Origin: Sweltsa coloradensis | Taxonomy: Eukaryota > Arthropoda > Insecta > Plecoptera > Chloroperlidae | Length of the DNA stretch: 64,000 nt | Assembly: GCA_024449915.1 (NCBI GenBank) | Contig: JAMZAV010001469.1 | Coordinates: 91,143 to 155,142, forward strand | Direction: 5' to 3' | Shown here: one piece after another, positions 1 through 10,969 of the stretch | Layout of the letters: each line of letters opens with the position of its first letter | Position numbering within the stretch: position 1 is the stretch's first letter | Made by a program: the position numbers and the translations under genes | The notes under the pieces: model-generated | What the model was told of the DNA's origin: nothing | Databases searched by the model: none | Seen by the model: only the letters and a program-made list of their open reading frames with translations

Positions 1-215
1 CATTGTTTCAAAGTTCTAGATTTTTGTATCTTTTTTACACATCACATAAAACACTTTTTAATATTTACTTATTTTTTATAAATTTAAATTTGCTGTATTT
101 ACCTTTAATAATCATTATCAGAACATTATTAAAACTTTAAATAATATAATTATTTTACCATAAGTGAAAAATACAGCCTTCTGAAACTTGGTTATAAATG
201 TAAACAAACTACTCA

Positions 216-1021
216 GAGTGCGTCTGTAATCGACTTTTTGAGCGAGTCTGCTTGGCTAAGTCGACTCGTTAGCCGAAGTCACGTGATGAAGTTGGCGTCG
301 AAATGTCACAAGTAGGCATCGGTCGTCTGCTTGGTTAGCACCCGAGCGTAGTCGCCGAAAGTGTATGCTTGTGAGCCTACTTCGCCTACTTCAGATGGCC
401 GAATGCGAAGAAGTGAAATGCAAGCAGGATTGTAATTAATTAATTAAAATTGTTCCTAAGATCTTATATTTAATGAATTATTTTCTTACCACGTAGAAAA
501 TTAGCAGTGTCAGGAATTCAAACAACTAAATGCATGTTTTAGGCCGAAGCCCTAGGGCATAGCTAGGTAAAGGTGGGGCCTAGGCCTAGCGTAGGGTAGC
601 CTAGACCTAGGCCTAGCCAGCCAAAATGTAGCATTTTGAATGTTTTGTGATATAGTTTGATGTTTTTAAATTTATTTGTAACTTCTTGACCTTGACCAAC
701 GAGGTTATGCTAGGTCTAGACCCTATGACAAGCCAAAAACGAGAGATACAACGCACATGGACTAACAAACACAAGAAAGTTTGTTTGTTTACAAATTTAT
801 AAAAAAGACTCAAGCTACCGCCTTCTCGTGGTGTGGTTTTGAGAGCGACTTAAAAACGTATGTCCGTTAAGTAGGCAGTGGGAAGCCATGATAAGCAGGC
901 CAAGCAGGCTTCGAGTAGTTGTTGACAAAATCGCTGAGTAGGTGAGGTGTAAGCAGGCTAGCACAGAGCAGGCAAGTTTTTAGCAGGGTAGCAGTCGAAA
1001 AACGATTACAGACGTACCCTC
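216..1021. mobile_element. MITE with about 25-bp imperfect terminal inverted repeats
   Basis: The left end reads GAGTGCGTCTGTAATCG. The right end, read on the opposite strand, is GAGGGTACGTCTGTAATCG and both continue into a T-rich stretch, so the ends form an imperfect TIR. The 0.8-kb interior is rich in repeats of the words agcaggc and agtaggc and carries no credible ORF. No clear target-site duplication is visible. The superfamily is not assignable from the ends alone. Confidence 0.55.
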
Positions 1022-1023
1022 AA

Positions 1024-1111
1024 TCACTGCCTACTTGAAACCTTTTATACATTTTAAGAAGTCACTGCCTACTAGAATCATTTTATACATTTTAAGAAGT
1101 CACTGCCTACT
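1024..1111. repeat. 38-bp tandem repeat, about 2.3 copies
   Basis: TCACTGCCTACT recurs at 1024, 1062 and 1100. Between the copies lies a conserved stretch containing TTTTATACATTTTAAGAAG. It directly abuts the right end of the 0.2-1.0 kb MITE. Confidence 0.75.
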
Positions 1112-1161
1112 GGATCTTAATTACTTTTACCAAGTTTTAGATTTAAGAGACTGGTACTTTA

Positions 1162-1221
1162 CAGGGGCAACAAAACTTTTCAGCTGCTGATGACAACTGC
1201 AGCTAATTTAAAGTTGTTGTG
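1162..1221 (+). repeat. Partial copy of the Y repeat of the 4.2-4.8 kb fold-back
   Basis: The stretch contains CTGATGACAACTGCAGCTAA, as does the Y arm at 4258-4422, in the same orientation. Only the 3' part of the arm is present. Confidence 0.6.
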
Positions 1222-3431
1222 AGACTATACGGCCTCTCCCTGAGTGGACTTAGGTCTTTTGACAATGGTCATTCGAAGATCGATTCGTATCTTGAAGTCG
1301 ATGTCGTTGGTCAGTGGAAGGAGAGCTGTGTTTTTTTCATGAGCTGGTTCGAGGCTACTACTGAGGCAACTGGTTTAAATGTGTAAACCATGTATAAACT
1401 AATTAAATACTAATAATACAGAACGGGTTTGATTTAAATCAGAAACTAGAGAAAATTTCATTTTATTTCATACAAAGAATCATGTGATTCACTTAAGTAT
1501 AACAATTTTAATATAAAATCTATGTCAATCTATTTTATTAAATTATAGAAAATGCCAAGTTCATATTTCGTCATTTTCGTATGATGCGTCACCCGGACAT
1601 TTGCTTGGACCTAGTTCCGTTTGATGACGCTGTGTGCTAGTCTCTGATTGGTTGTGATAACGCTACGATCGTATTTTGTATTGTTGAGAGCATTAGTTGT
1701 TGGAGAAGTGGAGTTGGAAGTTGGTCGTGTTCGTGGGCGAGTTGAGGCGATGCGTAAAACTTAGGGAAAGTGGACTAGGGAAGAACACTTTGAAGATAGG
1801 AAACGCGTGTTAAAAATCCGCGAAAGTGATTATCGAAAACGAACGGCGATCTGCCTAGAAGAAATACAACGTCTGTGAAATCAACGAGAACTGTAACCAA
1901 CCGAGGTACATTTTATAAGTCTAGCCTAGACCAGGGATACGTGAGTGAACGAACTTTTGCATGCCTTAGGCGCATATTAATAAACCGACGGACGTGATAA
2001 AATACAGCATCGATAGCCAGAAAGGGTTAGAATCATTAATAGTCGAAGGGCCGAGAATTAGTTGTGGTCAAAAAGAGCCGAGAAAGATTATAGGCGTGTA
2101 GCCTGGAGAATAGGACACGGAAAACGCAAGCAAAGTTTGTTGGTTGTATTACAACGAAATATAGATATTGAAATATCATAAAAAGGAAATCGGTGGGGAT
2201 AAAATCATTTATACATCCAAATAGAAGAACATATAAGGAACAGTTATTGACAATTCAATATCTTGGCAAAGTTTTAGTATTTGGGCAAATTGGTTTCAAA
2301 ATCAATAAATGCAGATTAGTTGAAATCTAAAATGGCGAATTTTAGTTGCAAAGAGCTTGAAGATGACATCAACAATAAAAACTCGGAACATTCGTGAGTG
2401 ACTGAGCCACCGACGTCGAACGATGTGCATTGTTGATAAAGACGGGTGAGGTCAGAACTGGGCCGATAAAAGTTGTCGTGTTTACATAAATAACTGTCTT
2501 GACAGTTTACCGTGTGAGGTACTGGAGAACTTGTTTGTTGGACTTGGAATGCTGGTATCGGGCAATTGTGAAACATTAAAACGTACGGTCGGAGTTGGTT
2601 TATCCGAACGATAAATTATCGTAGTTTTATCACCGCTCGAACATATCAAGTGACAGTTGAACTCAAGAGGAATCACAGCCGGGATACGAACTCAAGACAG
2701 GATCGTCGGTACAAGACTACGACAGTCTACAAATACGCAGCAAGTTACTGACCTACACGTCGGACTTCTTCGACTTCATAGGGTTTCGATGGGAGTCATG
2801 ATCATTTGTGATGAGTATTTAAATTAAGTTTATTACCAATTATATTTCCATAAACTTTCGGAAAACTTTACTGTTGTCCATCAGACCAAGAGATATCTTA
2901 AATAGATATCCGTTTCGCTTTTAGACATCAGTACTGATAGGTAGGGTTTTGAACTGTATTCCTTGTCAATGAAGGAAATTCATTTGTGTTATACAATATA
3001 GCCCGTTCTGGTTGACTTATTAACCGTTGATTGTCTGTTGTAATGTCATCCTAGATCTAGTATAAATTATAAGTTGTATTTCAGAGATGTTTGGCTTTGC
3101 TGTTGTAAGATTTCTCAATTTTGTGGGTCTTGGTGAGTTATAGGAGGTTGTTGTGAACTAGTTAGGCACCTTTAGACTTGAGTACCAGGTTCACGCCTAG
3201 GTAGGATTTAAAATTCAAGTTTGAGTGATGTTAGCCTTGATCAGTTGTTTTATTCTTAATTAATATTTTACTTCTAAGTGAGATCAGAAATCGTGTTTCA
3301 CTTTAATTAGGCGATCCATCGCCGAGTATGTTCTTGATTATTAAATGGTATTTTCCGGAGTACAGCTATTTAGTGAAGTATCCAACGAGAGCCTATCGAT
3401 TACCTGAGGGTCGTAGGTTCGTTGTGTTACA
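1222..3431. other. No confident gene; possible promoter-like stretch
   Basis: I see no convincing coding exon here. From 1560 to 1920 the sequence is richer in CpG and holds a CCAAT-type word (gattggtt near 1647) and TGATGACGC near 1623. That could be a promoter for the downstream plus-strand gene, but no transcript evidence is available. The ORFs in this stretch have no recognisable domain. Confidence 0.25.
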
Positions 3432-3664
3432 GTTGGTTACCTTAATCCACTACACGTTTCGTCCTTCTGGAACTCATCACTCATCAGGCGGATGGTGGCC
3501 ACTAAAAATCAGCTACCTACATACAAACAAAACGCACAACACATAACCAAACCTGTGGTAGGGCCACGCAAGAAGTAAATTCTGCATGCATGTTGTCATC
3601 ATCAGCAACTCAGCAAGGTTACTTCACACACCATTCATACTGGGGCACACCGTCAGCACAAACA
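3432..3664 (-). repeat. Inverted-repeat arm X of a fold-back element (minus copy)
   Basis: This 0.23-kb arm is the reverse complement of 4440-4658 with scattered mismatches. It carries a hammerhead-ribozyme motif on the minus strand. The pairing is visible over the whole arm, for example around TGCATGCATGTTGTCATCAT and CCAGTATGAATGGTGTGTGA. Confidence 0.85.
3445..3493 (-). ncRNA. Hammerhead ribozyme motif, variant copy
   Basis: Read on the minus strand: stem I 5' strand ATCCGC (3493-3488), core CTGATGAG with a 7-nt TGATGAG duplication, stem II built from TTCC-AGAA-GGA, then C GAAA and a short stem III ACGTGT. The candidate cleavage triplet is GTA, followed by stem I 3' strand GTGGAT (3450-3445), which pairs with ATCCGC through five Watson-Crick pairs and one G-T wobble. 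The duplication in the core may impair activity. Confidence 0.6.
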
Positions 3665-3668
3665 GTAA

Positions 3669-3768
3669 GGGGGCTTCCCTCCCAACTCTGGTGCTCGGGA
3701 GACAAAAAATCTATGACTTACCCTGGATTCGAACCAGGACCCTTGGCAACAAGAGAAAAGCTGCCCCT
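3669..3768 (-). repeat. tRNA-derived SINE fragment, copy 1
   Basis: On the minus strand a B-box-like GGTTCGAATCC follows a tRNA-like stretch ending in TTGCCAAGGGTCCT. A closely similar copy occurs at 3864-3958 in the same orientation. Not a functional tRNA: the arms do not close cleanly. Confidence 0.55.
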
Positions 3769-3863
3769 CCTGCTGTTGCTGGGCAAGGGTGCCTTTTATT
3801 CATTCTAAGAGAATAGGTTAGAGATAGGAAGGGTGGAAAGTCACAACACAGCACAACCAGTGA

Positions 3864-3958
3864 GGGGGCTTCCCTACTCCAGTGCTTGGGCGACAAAAGA
3901 ACCATGTCTTACCCTGGATTCGAACCAAGACCCGTGGCAACGAGAGAGGCTGCCCTAC
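3864..3958 (-). repeat. tRNA-derived SINE fragment, copy 2
   Basis: The B-box-like GGTTCGAATCC and flanks match copy 1 at 3669-3768, including the GGGCTTCCCT end. The two copies lie about 195 bp apart in the spacer of the fold-back element. Confidence 0.55.
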
Positions 3959-4257
3959 TAATTGTGACTGGGATTCGAAAACGAAAGGAAACAATACTAC
4001 AAGTTGCAAGCTCTTGGCTATAGCACAGGCACATGTGCTATACTAGCGCTTGGCTGCAGGTGAAGAGGTTGAAGGAAAGACGAGTAGGGTCTCCAACAGG
4101 TTCATCACCTGCTAGGCCCCCCCAGCAGGACAAGGAGTCATACTTGTAAGGAACAAGGAAACACAGACCCACCAGAGGGTGTAGAGTAGGCTCGCTCATC
4201 TCGGCCCCGTAGGTGAAGAAAGATAGAAAGTGATAGGTGTCAAGAGACTTGTTTGTT

Positions 4258-4422
4258 ACAAAAGTTTGGAAAAGGCCAACTGGCTAGTTTAGTTTAGATT
4301 GGAGAAGGGTTGACAGGTTGGGAAAGCATAGAAAACATAAAGCCTAGCCTGAAGGGCTGGGGCGACAAAATTTTTCACCTGCTGATGACAACTGCAGCTA
4401 ATTTAAGTTGTTGGTTACCTTG
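4258..4422 (+). repeat. Inverted-repeat arm Y of the fold-back region
   Basis: Reverse complement of 4652-4816 with few mismatches: it starts ACAAAAGTTTGGAAAA and its partner ends TTTTCCAAACTTTTGT. Another partial copy lies at 30385-30462 in the same orientation. Confidence 0.8.
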
Positions 4423-4439
4423 ATCCTGGTTACCCTAAA

Positions 4440-4658
4440 CTGTTTGTGCTGACGGTGTGCCCCAGTATGAATGGTGTGTGAAGTAACCTTGCTGATGATG
4501 ACAACATGCATGCAGAATTTACTTCTTGCGTAGCCCTACGACAGGTTTGGTTATGTGTTGTGAGTTTTGTTTGTATGTAGCTAGCAGATTTTTAGTGGCC
4601 ACCATCCGCCTGATGAGTCCCAGAAAGATGAAACGCGTCGTGGATTAAGGTAACCAAC
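4440..4658 (+). repeat. Inverted-repeat arm X' (plus copy)
   Basis: Partner of 3432-3664. It runs directly into arm Y' (4652-4816), sharing the word GGTAACC. It carries the better hammerhead motif. Confidence 0.85.
4604..4645 (+). ncRNA. Hammerhead ribozyme motif (minimal type I, Penelope-like)
   Basis: Elements in order: stem I 5' strand ATCCGC (4604-4609); core CTGATGA (4610-4616); short stem II G-TCC...GA-T (4617-4629); GAAA (4630-4633); palindromic stem III ACGCGT (4633-4638); cleavage triplet GTC (4637-4639); stem I 3' strand GTGGAT (4640-4645). Stem I pairs over 6 bp with one wobble. The self-complementary stem III suggests action as a dimer, as described for the minimal hammerheads of Penelope-like retroelements. 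Stem II is weak: three pairs, one of them G-U. Confidence 0.75.
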
Positions 4659-4816
4659 AACTTTAAATTAGCTGCAGTTGTCATCAGCACGTGAAAAGTT
4701 TTGTCACCCCTAGCCCTTCGGGCTGGGCTTTATGTTCTCTATGCTTTCCCAACCTGTCAACCCTTCTCCAATCTAAACTAAACTACCTAGCCAGTTTGAC
4801 TTTTCCAAACTTTTGT
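4652..4816 (-). repeat. Inverted-repeat arm Y'
   Basis: Partner of arm Y. It contains the word TAGCCCTTCGGGCTGGGC, a local hairpin. Together X'-Y' (4440-4816) form one about 0.38-kb unit, while the opposite-strand arms occur in permuted order. Confidence 0.75.
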
Positions 4817-5126
4817 GATTCTAGATAGTGTATTCTATTTTTGTCACATAATTTACAAATTTATAATACCACCACGCAAAATATGACCTACGCCACCAAA
4901 GTGTCACTACCATTTCACATAACATAAAATCTGTTTTCATTACTACCAGTAATCAATTGATTGATTGATTGATTAAGAATTTAATATTATTGATTAGGCC
5001 TAATAATGTAGATTGTAGATCCATTATTGGTGGCAACTGTCAACCCTATTTTCCTCCATTTTCTCAACTAAGATACCACTTTCACCCTTGCATGATATTT
5101 ATTATGTATGTTTTTTTCTTAACCAG

Positions 5127-5279
5127 GCTACCGATCTTGTGGGTAACCTGTCGGCTTTGGATGGCTTGCCAGTTGAACCAGGAAGCAGCAACAGTCAATC
5201 GGCGGTGTCGTCACAGAAGAATGCATATGTGCAAATCAACTTGAACAGCAGTTCCCAGGATGACGATCTTCCTGCTACG
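5127..5279 (+). CDS. Internal exon of HMG-box/AT-hook gene (first exon seen)
   Basis: A pyrimidine-rich acceptor (ttcttaaccag) precedes a 153-bp open stretch that is phase 0 at both ends and is followed by donor gtatgg. It encodes 51 residues rich in Ser, Gln, Asn and Asp (for example SSQDDDLPAT at the end), resembling a disordered activation-type region. I assign it to the HMG gene because the next plus-strand exons are also phase 0 and no stop intervenes in the joined frame. The start codon must lie upstream, possibly outside the window. Confidence 0.6.
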
Positions 5280-6060
5280 GTATGGTTTACTTTCAGTTTA
5301 TTCATTGTTTTTTGTTTTTTAAAAATATTAAGGATTGCATAAAAGGCCCTACATACATATTACGGAACTTTTTTTGGTTTGGGGGGGGGGGGGGGTATCC
5401 AAAAATAAAATCACCATGTTTTTCACCAAAATACACCATATTTTATTTGACATGAAAAGAACAACCTACAAAACCTTTAATGTTTCTATTTTAAATATAT
5501 AAAAAAAAAAAAAATTAAATTCTTAGTATGGATTTGGGTAATGTTCAGGTTTGGAACTTTGGGTAATTTAATTTGAGTACCCGGGTATCCATATCACCCC
5601 TACTACATACCTACTAACCAAGCTGAAATCTGACTTCTTGAGTTTAGCAGCAAATGATTGATTACCTGCCAGTAGTCCTCATCATTTAAAATACTAGTGA
5701 TGTGAATTTACCGTAAATTTAAAACTCAAGTAATTTACGGAAGGTGTTTATCAATTAAAAGAGCATATATTCACCCTTTATTTATTTACTGTTCCATACA
5801 AAGAACAAACTAAACAATAATGTATTAATTTAATTATCTTTGTACGTTTGGTTACGAGTTTCCCACACGGTTAGAAAATTTTCTTGACCTCATTTTCTCG
5901 GACAATCCCCAAATTGAAATATCAGTCTGCTGCACAGATCCCGCCGTGAGCTCAGATCACACTGCGCTCAAGTGCGACATCAAATTCCCCAAGCCACCTG
6001 CTCACAAGAAGCAAACAAAAATGAATATACTTAACTGGAAAAAAAACTGACATTCCAAAA

Positions 6061-7613
6061 TTGCGTACAGCTATTTACAGCAGCCCCTGGCGTGAAATGG
6101 ACCTTGCTCAAGGAGTAAATGCAAAATGTGAAATTTTTTATAGGTTTCTAAACGCGGCCATACGTAAGACTGTCCCAACAATCAAGGTAAATCCCGCAAA
6201 ATATCCAAAGTGGTACGATAAAGACATTATCAGCGCGCTAAAGGATAAAAACAGAGCGTACAAATCATGGAAATCATCTGGACTACAATGCACAAAATTA
6301 GAATTCCAAGTAAAACGGTCCCACTTCAAAAATTTGAAGGCGTTAAAATATCGCGACTACATGTCAAAATTAGACTCGTCAATAGCGTCTGACCCCAAGG
6401 GACTCTGGGGGTACATTCGAGGCAAAACAAAAACTTCACGTGTCCCCATTGAAATGGAGTTGAACGGCCAGGTAGCCCACGACGAACGCACCAGCAGCCA
6501 ACTCTTTTCCGACTATTTCAAAACCACATTCCTCCCAGCCATAACAACAAAACAGCCCCTACCGGACATTCCTTATGTAGTAAACGAAACAATCACAACA
6601 TTTAATGTCTCCAGCCTTGAAGTAAGTGACCAAATACGCGCTCTTAAGAACAACAAATCTCCCGGCCCAGACAACATACCAATCAACATTCTCAAGCAAT
6701 GCAGGTGGGTCCTGTCCAGACCGCTGGCAGACATTTTCAACAAAGCCATTGAAAGTGGTGAGTTTCCACAATGCTGGAAGACGGCCAACGTAACCCGGTG
6801 CTAAAGAAAGGAAATAAACACAAGGTATGTAACTACCGACCTATATCGCTACTACCTGTGCTACCGAAAGTCTTTGAAAGTTTAATACACAAAAGAATCT
6901 ATAATCACGTTACAAATTACATAGCACCTGAACAGCATGGATTTGTCCGCCGGCGTTCTACCGTAACTAACCTCACTGTGTACACAAATGACATCTCTAA
7001 ACATATTAACAATAAAGAACAAGTTGACTCCATTTATACAGACTTCAGCAAGGCGTTTGACAGTGTGGACCATCGACTCCTCATACACAAGCTACAAGGA
7101 TATGGAATATGTGGAAACCTCAAAAACCTACTGACCAGCTATCTCAACAACCGACTTCAGACTGTAACCATAAATTCGGGCGCATCAACGGCAGTTCCCG
7201 TAACATCAGGGGTCCCACAAGGCTCGATCCTGGGTCCCCTTCTTTTCGTCTTGTACATTAATGACTTACCATCCTGTTTCAAGTTTTCTAAGGCATTATT
7301 ATACGCTGATGACCTAAAGTTGTACAGACACATCACGAACCAAAATGACTGCCTACAACTTCAGTCCGATGTAGATCGCTTATCAGATTGGTGCAAGCTC
7401 TGGAAACTGAACCTAAATACTATATCAAAATGTAACGTTATTACATTCTCCAACAAGAAGCAATGTATTGCACATGCATACACGCTCAGTGGGTCTATCC
7501 TAGAAAGGTTATCATCCGTTCGCGACCTTGGAGTGTATTTATCCAGCAATCTCTCCTACAACGGCCACATAAACAAATTATCCCCAGAGCCTGCAAACTT
7601 CTTGGATTCTTAA
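6061..7613 (+). pseudogene. Reverse transcriptase domain of the LINE, split by frameshift
   Basis: Frame one (6061-6804) carries the fingers region with the motif KSPGPDNIP. Near 6795 the frame breaks, and the palm continues in another frame (6771-7613) with SVDH, GVPQGS and YADD. Both halves align as one RT core in standard LINE order. A third frame (7463-7816) and a fourth (7782-8171) hold the C-terminal tail, including LAMVRPQVNYASSIWNP. Confidence 0.9.
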
Positions 7614-8189
7614 AGAGAAACTGCTTCCGTGAGTTTAGGAAGGAGACTGCTCGTCGTCTCTACCTTGCTATGGTCCGACCACAAGTCAACTACGCAAGCT
7701 CCATCTGGAACCCCAACGGAAGCCACAAGACAAACACTAGTTATGTTGAGCGTGTGCAGCAACGGTTCATCAAGCTAGCGTGTGTCAAAAATAAATGCAG
7801 TATACCACCGACGTGACTACCACTCATTATGCCTTGACAATAACCTCACAACTTTAGAAGACAGACGCACAATAACTGACTTGACTTACTTGTTTAAAAT
7901 CATTCACAGTGTGGTCGATATCAACATCATCAGTGAACTTGGTTTCCGCGTACCCAACAAAAATACTCGCAATCGTGACCTTTTCAAAATACCTAAGTGT
8001 AGAATAGATTTGTATAAATACTCGTGCTTGATCAGGCTTCAGAGAACATACAACTCAATAGTGAGGAAAAACGAAGACATTGACATTCACCACTTAGAAT
8101 TAAACTGTTTTAAAACTACAATTAACAATATATTTAAGATAGGCTTAATTTGCAATCAAGTAAATGGTTAACAACTGCATAACCCATGT

Positions 8190-8312
8190 TTAGACACACG
8201 CACACACACACATACGCATACTCACATTCACATTCACACCGAAACACACACACACTAACATTTCCAATCGCACTGCACCCATACACTCACATCATACACC
8301 CACATTCACACG
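8190..8312 (+). repeat. CA-rich low-complexity tract in LINE 3' UTR
   Basis: Dense ACACAC, CATTCACA and CACATTCACAC words between the last LINE coding frame and its (AAT)n tail. Confidence 0.8.
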
Positions 8313-8477
8313 TCACAAACATAACCATATGTCAAGCAGTAAGTTTACAGGGCCTTCCTTATTGTGTGAACTGTATTTTATTATTTTGTACTACTTTTTA
8401 TTATATATTCCATAATTGTAATTTAGACTTAAGATATATTATATCACACTTGTGGGGTACAACCCTGTTGATGATAA

Positions 8478-8483
8478 ATAATA

Positions 8484-8522
<39 letters not shown>
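8478..8522. repeat. (AAT)n microsatellite, LINE 3' tail
   Basis: Near-perfect ATA/AAT triplet run that ends the LINE. Such short tandem tails are typical of CR1/Jockey-like LINE 3' ends. Confidence 0.85.
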
Positions 8523-8647
8523 TAAAATAAAAATATTAATTAGATTTGAATTAATGATTTAGCCTACTCAGCTAATGAAATAGTGGAGTATGTCTAGGCA
8601 CAGAAAAGCTCTTATTCAGATTTATTGATAGAATTTTTCCAAGTGTT

Positions 8648-8818
8648 AAAATTGACTTATTTCTATTGCATTCTTGTTGTGTAGGTTCTTATTAGTCTTT
8701 AGAATTTAACAATGGAAAATTTAAAATTTAATTTAATTTTTTAAAGTGATATTTGACTTATTTCCACTGCATTCTTGTTGTGTAGGTTGTTATAAGTCTT
8801 TAGAATTTAACGATGGAT
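8648..8818. repeat. About 102-bp direct duplication
   Basis: GCATTCTTGTTGTGTAGGTT followed by a stretch ending TCTTTAGAATTTAAC occurs twice, with a few substitutions between copies (about 8648-8716 and 8750-8818). Confidence 0.7.
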
Positions 8819-8825
8819 TTTTTTT

Positions 8826-9796
8826 AAATTTTACCATTTTACCCACATGCTCGGTAAATTTACGGTAAATTCTCTGACCGGTAAATTTACCAAAATACTG
8901 ATAAAGACGATTTCGTAAAGTCTGCGCATGCCCGAACTCTGCAAGGAATTCTGGGTAGTGTGTTGCAAGTACAGCCAACTAAATCTTAAATTTTCAACGG
9001 AAGCCGGCAATCATTGTTTACCTTGAAGAAAACACAGCCTTCTGTTTAGAGGTTTTTATAAAAAAAAAAAAAAGTTCACCCTCCAGGTGGCTGTAGGAGC
9101 ACACAATTCCCAACATGCAATGTGCGCGATGGTTTATGAAATCGTCTATTGTACATTGGTCATTATTTATATCCTCATATCAATGATTATTATTATTATT
9201 ATTATTATTTATTTTCCACTAATAGGCTTAGTAGGAAGGTTGGCAGAAAAGGGCAGTATGCCCCAAGCACAAGGTGTCTGCCAGCCTCTACACAACAAAC
9301 TGTGATAATAAACAAGCACTAAAAAAAAAAACATAGAACATAGAGACATAAAAGAGACTAACATAGAAGAGACAAATTAACAAAACAATAACAATTCAAT
9401 GAATTCATAATATCAAAAAAGCAATCATAATGTAGAAGACTTAATAGCTCTCTTGAAAGCAGACATGGAAAGACCTTCGGACATGTCATGGCATGTCTTC
9501 GGATAGGGAGTAGTTCCAAATTTTTGGCAGTTCGGCAGTAGAACCCACTTATGTACGCCAATTTATATATCAATATCAGCCAAATTAGTTCAAGTCCCTA
9601 TGCACATCAATTCTGTGATTGAGATACAGTAGAATGTAGATTATTAACTAACCAAGTAGGCCTACAGTATTAAGATTTATGTATAACAAAAAAATTGTAT
9701 TTGTTTTAAATTGCTTAATTGTGTTTTTACTTTTTAGTTTTTTTTTTACCTATAGGCCTACTACATATAAGTTACCAGAATGTTTTTGTTTTTAAG
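8826..9796 (+). other. Intron sequence with decayed repeats
   Basis: It holds GGTAAATTTACC-type palindromic words near 8850-8890 and an (ATT)n tract at about 9186-9210, which sits at the end of an apparent reverse-oriented repeat. I see no credible coding exon. Confidence 0.4.
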
Positions 9797-9889
9797 ATTA
9801 AGGTGGAACCTCCAGATATTCGTGACATTGACGAGGAAACACCAGCTCCACAAACAGATTGGGAATCACCTAAATTAGTAATGGACTTG
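9797..9889 (+). CDS. HMG-box gene exon with SUMO-type motif
   Basis: 93 bp, phase 0 to 0, between acceptor gtttttaag and donor gtgagt. It encodes 31 residues beginning IKVEPPD, a good match to the sumoylation consensus (hydrophobic-Lys-x-Glu). Such motifs are common in transcriptional regulators. The joined frame with the 5127 exon stays open. Confidence 0.75.
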
Positions 9890-10858
9890 GTGAGTGTCTT
9901 TGTTTGTTTGTTTGTTTGTTTGTTTATTTATTTATTTATTTTATTTATTTATTTAGGTTTCTTGCCAGCGACACACGGGTAACATATTTTCTTTGCTGCC
10001 ACATGGATAAAATATTTCCAGGCACTAGTGCTACCATCTGTGGGGGGAAACTATTAAACCATTTTGCCCTTTACGCCGTCTGACGGTAACCATGGGTAAC
10101 TCCTTCCTTCTGTATGTGTATATATATATATATATAGAGTAAAATTTATTACATTATAGCATGCTTGGCCTGCTAGTGTAGAGTGAAGAAGGCATTTTGA
10201 GACCTAAACTACACCAACAATAGGATCGAGGAATAAAATAATACGAAATATTACTGACTTCCATGACAATATGTCAGACCGACGTAACCTAAAAAGTCCT
10301 GTTGTCTGTTGTTGTTCTGCGATACACGTCAAAACCTTCCCAGCTATCGTGGCAGCACCATCACGTGATTCAAATTTCATTGCCTTTGCCTGGCTATTAT
10401 GCAGTGAAATGTTTCCGAAATTTGTTTTCCATGCGGCTAGATGGAGTGCTTTTGAACAAATTTCTAAAACATATTTTCAAAAATTGAGCATGTTCTGTTA
10501 TCGAAAACCAAGTTTCTTTGTTTTCAAAATGTTTTGGAAATATGTTCTCAGTGTCTCTTCAACTTGGAAACTTCCATAAGGCCGAATGAACGCTGAACGA
10601 AATCAAATGTTTTAAAAACTAGTTTTGAAAACATGTTATCCATGTGTTGCTGGCCTTAGTAGACTTACTCATTTGAGTACAAGTTTCAAGTAAAGCTGCA
10701 CTTCACACATCTCCCCAATGTAAAGATTAAAATTATATTTGTAATAAAGAAAAAAAACTTCGAGGAGGTTTTATTAAAATATCAAGCTCAAATCAATTGT
10801 ATTTTAGTGAAATGATGAAGATTGAATACTTAAGAATTTTCTTTGTTTTGCTTTTCAG
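9890..10858 (+). other. Intron; (TTTG)n/(TTTA)n run and (TA)n tract, nothing else recognised
   Basis: A TTTG/TTTA run lies at 9899-9955 and a short (TA)n at about 10120-10136. Six-frame ORFs here carry no domain I recognise. Confidence 0.5.
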
Positions 10859-10969
10859 AACACAGACGAACAAGGACAGAGTGGCGAACATCGACTGAAC
10901 GTGGGGAAGAGAGTGGTGGTTGGAAGTGTCATAGTAAAGCGAGGGAGAGGCCGACCGAGAAAGAACAGG
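10859..10969 (+). CDS. HMG-box gene exon with AT-hook
   Basis: 111 bp, phase 0 to 0, acceptor ttgcttttcag, donor gtgtgt. It encodes 37 residues ending KRGRGRPRKNR, a canonical AT-hook (core GRP flanked by basic residues) that binds the minor groove of AT-rich DNA. The next exon also begins in phase 0. A minor alternative is a donor one base earlier. Confidence 0.85.

Larger units (their letters stand above)
5845..8525 (+). mobile_element. 5'-truncated, frameshifted non-LTR retrotransposon (LINE, Jockey/CR1-type)
   Basis: Reading frames spread over about 5870-8171 give the C-terminal end of an APE-type endonuclease (SSDHTALKCDI), then a reverse transcriptase. RT motifs visible are NYRPISLLP, DFSKAFDSVDH, GVPQGSILGPL and the catalytic YADD box. 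The usual LINE C-terminal tail follows. Frame breaks occur near 6045 (an A-run), 6795, 7580 and 7800, so it is dead. The 3' end has a CA-rich stretch and an (AAT)n tail from about 8475. It lies in an intron of the HMG gene, in sense orientation. Confidence 0.9.
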
